From: an uncultured Bacillota bacterium
GTDB lineage: Bacteria; Bacillota; Clostridia; Peptostreptococcales; Anaerovoracaceae
Length of the DNA stretch: 7,415 bases
Direction of reading: 5' to 3'
NCBI GenBank assembly: GCA_946631075.1
Contig: CAMOZS010000079.1
Location: forward strand, 1-7,415
Part shown: one piece after another, positions 6,196 to 7,415 of the stretch
Layout of the letters: each line of letters opens with the position of its first letter
How positions within the stretch are numbered: position 1 is the first letter of the stretch
The notes under the pieces: model-generated
Seen by the model: the letters and a program-made list of their open reading frames with translations, nothing else
Told to the model about the DNA's origin: nothing
Databases searched by the model: none
Position numbers and translations under genes: made by a program

Positions 6196-6232
6196 TCGAT
6201 ATCAAAAATTCCTTTTGTGCATTTCCTTACAT

Positions 6233-6261
6233 AATATATGGCTTCGGCGGAAGTATGTCAA
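6233..6261 (-). promoter_or_regulatory. Near-consensus sigma-A promoter of the exporter genes
   Basis: On the minus strand a perfect -35 TTGACA (6256-6261) is separated by exactly 17 bp from TATATT (6233-6238). This gives a leader of about 30 bases. The spacer holds a small inverted repeat, CTTC-GGCG-GAAG on the plus strand (6242-6253), placed where a repressor would block polymerase. Confidence 0.85.
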
Positions 6262-6297
6262 CACAGAAAATGAGCCGCAGCACACTTTTGATTCCCA

Positions 6298-6303
6298 TAT
6301 AAT
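6298..6303 (+). promoter_or_regulatory. Candidate -10 (TATAAT) for the surface-protein gene
   Basis: A perfect TATAAT lies 24 bases before the ATG of the surface-protein gene. No recognisable -35 is found at 16-18 bp (bases near 6274-6280 are GC-rich) and there is no TGn extension, so the promoter may need an activator or be weak. The leader would be very short, starting just before the ribosome site. Confidence 0.45.
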
Positions 6304-6327
6304 GTCAGATACAGAAAGGAGGCAGCA

Positions 6328-7415
6328 ATGGGATCAGAGAGAAACATCAGGAGGAAAAGAGGGTGGAGCATGCTCCGGATCAGGAGCATTGCCGCGTTTT
6401 TCCTGGCGGTCATCCTGCTGGCTGGGGCTGCGGCGGAGGATGCGCACGCAGGGACCTACGCCTTCAAGTCGACCACCATCTACGCGGACGGGACCCGGAC
6501 GGCCAGCTTCACCTGCAACGGGATGAAGGGCCTGTGCTGCGACGCGGGAGCATACAGCACATACAGGGGGACGGCGGCCCTGAGCCGGCTGAAGAATACA
6601 TCCGACGCGGCCCGCTGCGCCTATTACTACGGCTACCGCAAAGGCTGGACCAGCGGGTCCAGGGCCCACAAGCTGGCAAGGCTTCTGTCCTACTGCAGAG
6701 GCAACGGGACCGGCGGGGACTATAAGACGTCGACCATGAAGTCCCTGCTCAAGGCCGCCAAGAAGCAGACCGTGCCCGCGGGCTTCGAGTGCTGGCTCTG
6801 CAAGCCCAAGGGAAACAGCAAACAGGACTTCATCGTATGGAAGTTTCCCAAGGGGAAACTGAAGGTGGTAAAAAAGTCTTCCCGGACATCCATCTCCGGC
6901 AAGGGAAGCTACTCCCTAGCCGGGATCACGATCAAGGTCTACAGCGACTCTGCCTGCAAGAAGTGTGTCAAGACCCTGACCACGAAAAAGGACGGGAGCA
7001 CCGGCGGAGCATTCAGCCTTCCGGTCGGCACATACTATGTGAAGGAGACAAAGGTGCCGGAAAAGACCGGCTTCAAGCTGGACCCCAAAGTGCGCAAGGC
7101 GAAAGTCCCATCAGGGAAGACCGTTTCCGTAGGGGTCTCGAATGAACCGGACACCGGCTCGGTAACGATCCGTAAGAAGACCATAGGAAAAGGCGGTCAG
7201 GTCCAGGGCTTTCGCTTCATACTGACCAGCCGGCTGTCGGGGAAGAAATATACCATGACGACGGGCGAAGACGGGACCGCCTTCTTATCCGGCCTGCCTT
7301 TCGGCAAATACACCCTGGTGGAAGATCTGACCGAGGACCAGCAGAAGACCTATACCGACCGGACCGGACCGCGGACCCTGACCCTGGCCAAGGGAGCATC
7401 CAGCCAGAACATCAC
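6328..7415 (+). CDS. Secreted Cys-rich surface protein with SpaA/Cna-B isopeptide domains, 5' part only
   Basis: The first 362 codons of a secreted adhesin- or pilin-like protein; the gene leaves the window open. A signal peptide is clear: basic residues to 18, a hydrophobic core of about 19-36, and AHA (39-41) before the likely cleavage. Residues 42-175 form a Cys-rich N-terminal domain (C63, C70, C71, C97, C123, C155, C158) with a YYYGY core (99-103), resembling thioester-type adhesin heads but without an obvious TQ.AIW motif. Two SpaA/Cna-B domains follow: about 176-274 (likely Lys182, Glu240 in YYVKET and Asn272 in SNEP) and 277 onward (Lys283, Glu332 in YTLVED). These residues would form intramolecular isopeptide bonds. 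AAAGGAGG lies five bases before the ATG; Met15 (6370) is a less likely start. A C-terminal sortase signal is expected but out of view. The cysteines, including CKKC (210-213) in the first Cna-B domain, are unusual. Confidence 0.82.
   Translation, partial: MGSERNIRRKRGWSMLRIRSIAAFFLAVILLAGAAAEDAHAGTYAFKSTTIYADGTRTASFTCNGMKGLCCDAGAYSTYRGTAALSRLKNTSDAARCAYYYGYRKGWTSGSRAHKLARLLSYCRGNGTGGDYKTSTMKSLLKAAKKQTVPAGFECWLCKPKGNSKQDFIVWKFPKGKLKVVKKSSRTSISGKGSYSLAGITIKVYSDSACKKCVKTLTTKKDGSTGGAFSLPVGTYYVKETKVPEKTGFKLDPKVRKAKVPSGKTVSVGVSNEPDTGSVTIRKKTIGKGGQVQGFRFILTSRLSGKKYTMTTGEDGTAFLSGLPFGKYTLVEDLTEDQQKTYTDRTGPRTLTLAKGASSQNI

Noticed and set aside
1..7415. CRISPR array, phage, transposon or antiphage defence genes
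   Set aside because: No regularly spaced repeats, transposase, integrase or defence-type domains are visible; all genes have metabolic, transport or surface assignments.

Overview
The window looks like chromosomal DNA from an anaerobic, fairly GC-rich Gram-positive bacterium of the Clostridia type (GC near 60% by eye). The pointers are an oxygen-labile two-subunit class I fumarase, an Mrp/Nbp35 ATPase next to a flavoredoxin-like protein and a small Cys-rich anaerobe protein, a split ThrE-type exporter, strong AGGAGG-type ribosome sites, sigma-A promoters, and a SpaA/Cna-B surface protein. The genus cannot be named from this sequence alone. No rRNA, tRNA, CRISPR array, transposase or phage gene is visible.

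Layout. (1) 1-617, minus strand: 5' part of a D-2-hydroxyacid (D-lactate) dehydrogenase gene that runs off the left edge. (2) 618-703: compact divergent promoter region. (3) 704-2895, plus: fumarase alpha, fumarase beta and a DUF169-type protein, tightly packed (18-bp gap, then a 4-bp ATGA overlap), so probably one operon. (4) 2896-3085: GC-rich spacer with an imperfect 34-bp-period tandem repeat and a candidate promoter. (5) 3086-4881, plus: Mrp/Nbp35-type Fe-S carrier ATPase, flavoredoxin-like flavoprotein (1-bp overlap) and a small 8-cysteine protein, closed by a clear intrinsic terminator at 4896-4929. (6) 4952-6195, minus: the two halves of a ThrE/YjjP-YjjB exporter, overlapping by 4 bp and driven by a near-consensus promoter at 6233-6261. 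(7) 6196-6327: second divergent promoter region. (8) 6328-7415, plus: start of a secreted Cys-rich adhesin-like protein with Cna-B/SpaA domains, cut by the right edge.

How the genes may work together (inference). D-lactate dehydrogenase and fumarase handle the ends of fermentative carbon flow and are transcribed from facing, overlapping -10 elements. The Mrp, flavoprotein and Cys-rich trio looks like an Fe-S, metal or redox maturation cassette, and the neighbouring class I fumarase is a plausible Fe-S client. The exporter could move amino acids or C4 acids.

The most unexpected signal is not a gene. The 9-mer CAAAGGCTG (or its reverse complement) occurs seven times on both strands, in different codon phases and once between genes. 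Three of the copies extend to the 13-mer ATGCAAAGGCTGG. This resembles the behaviour of a genome-wide signal word more than codon usage.
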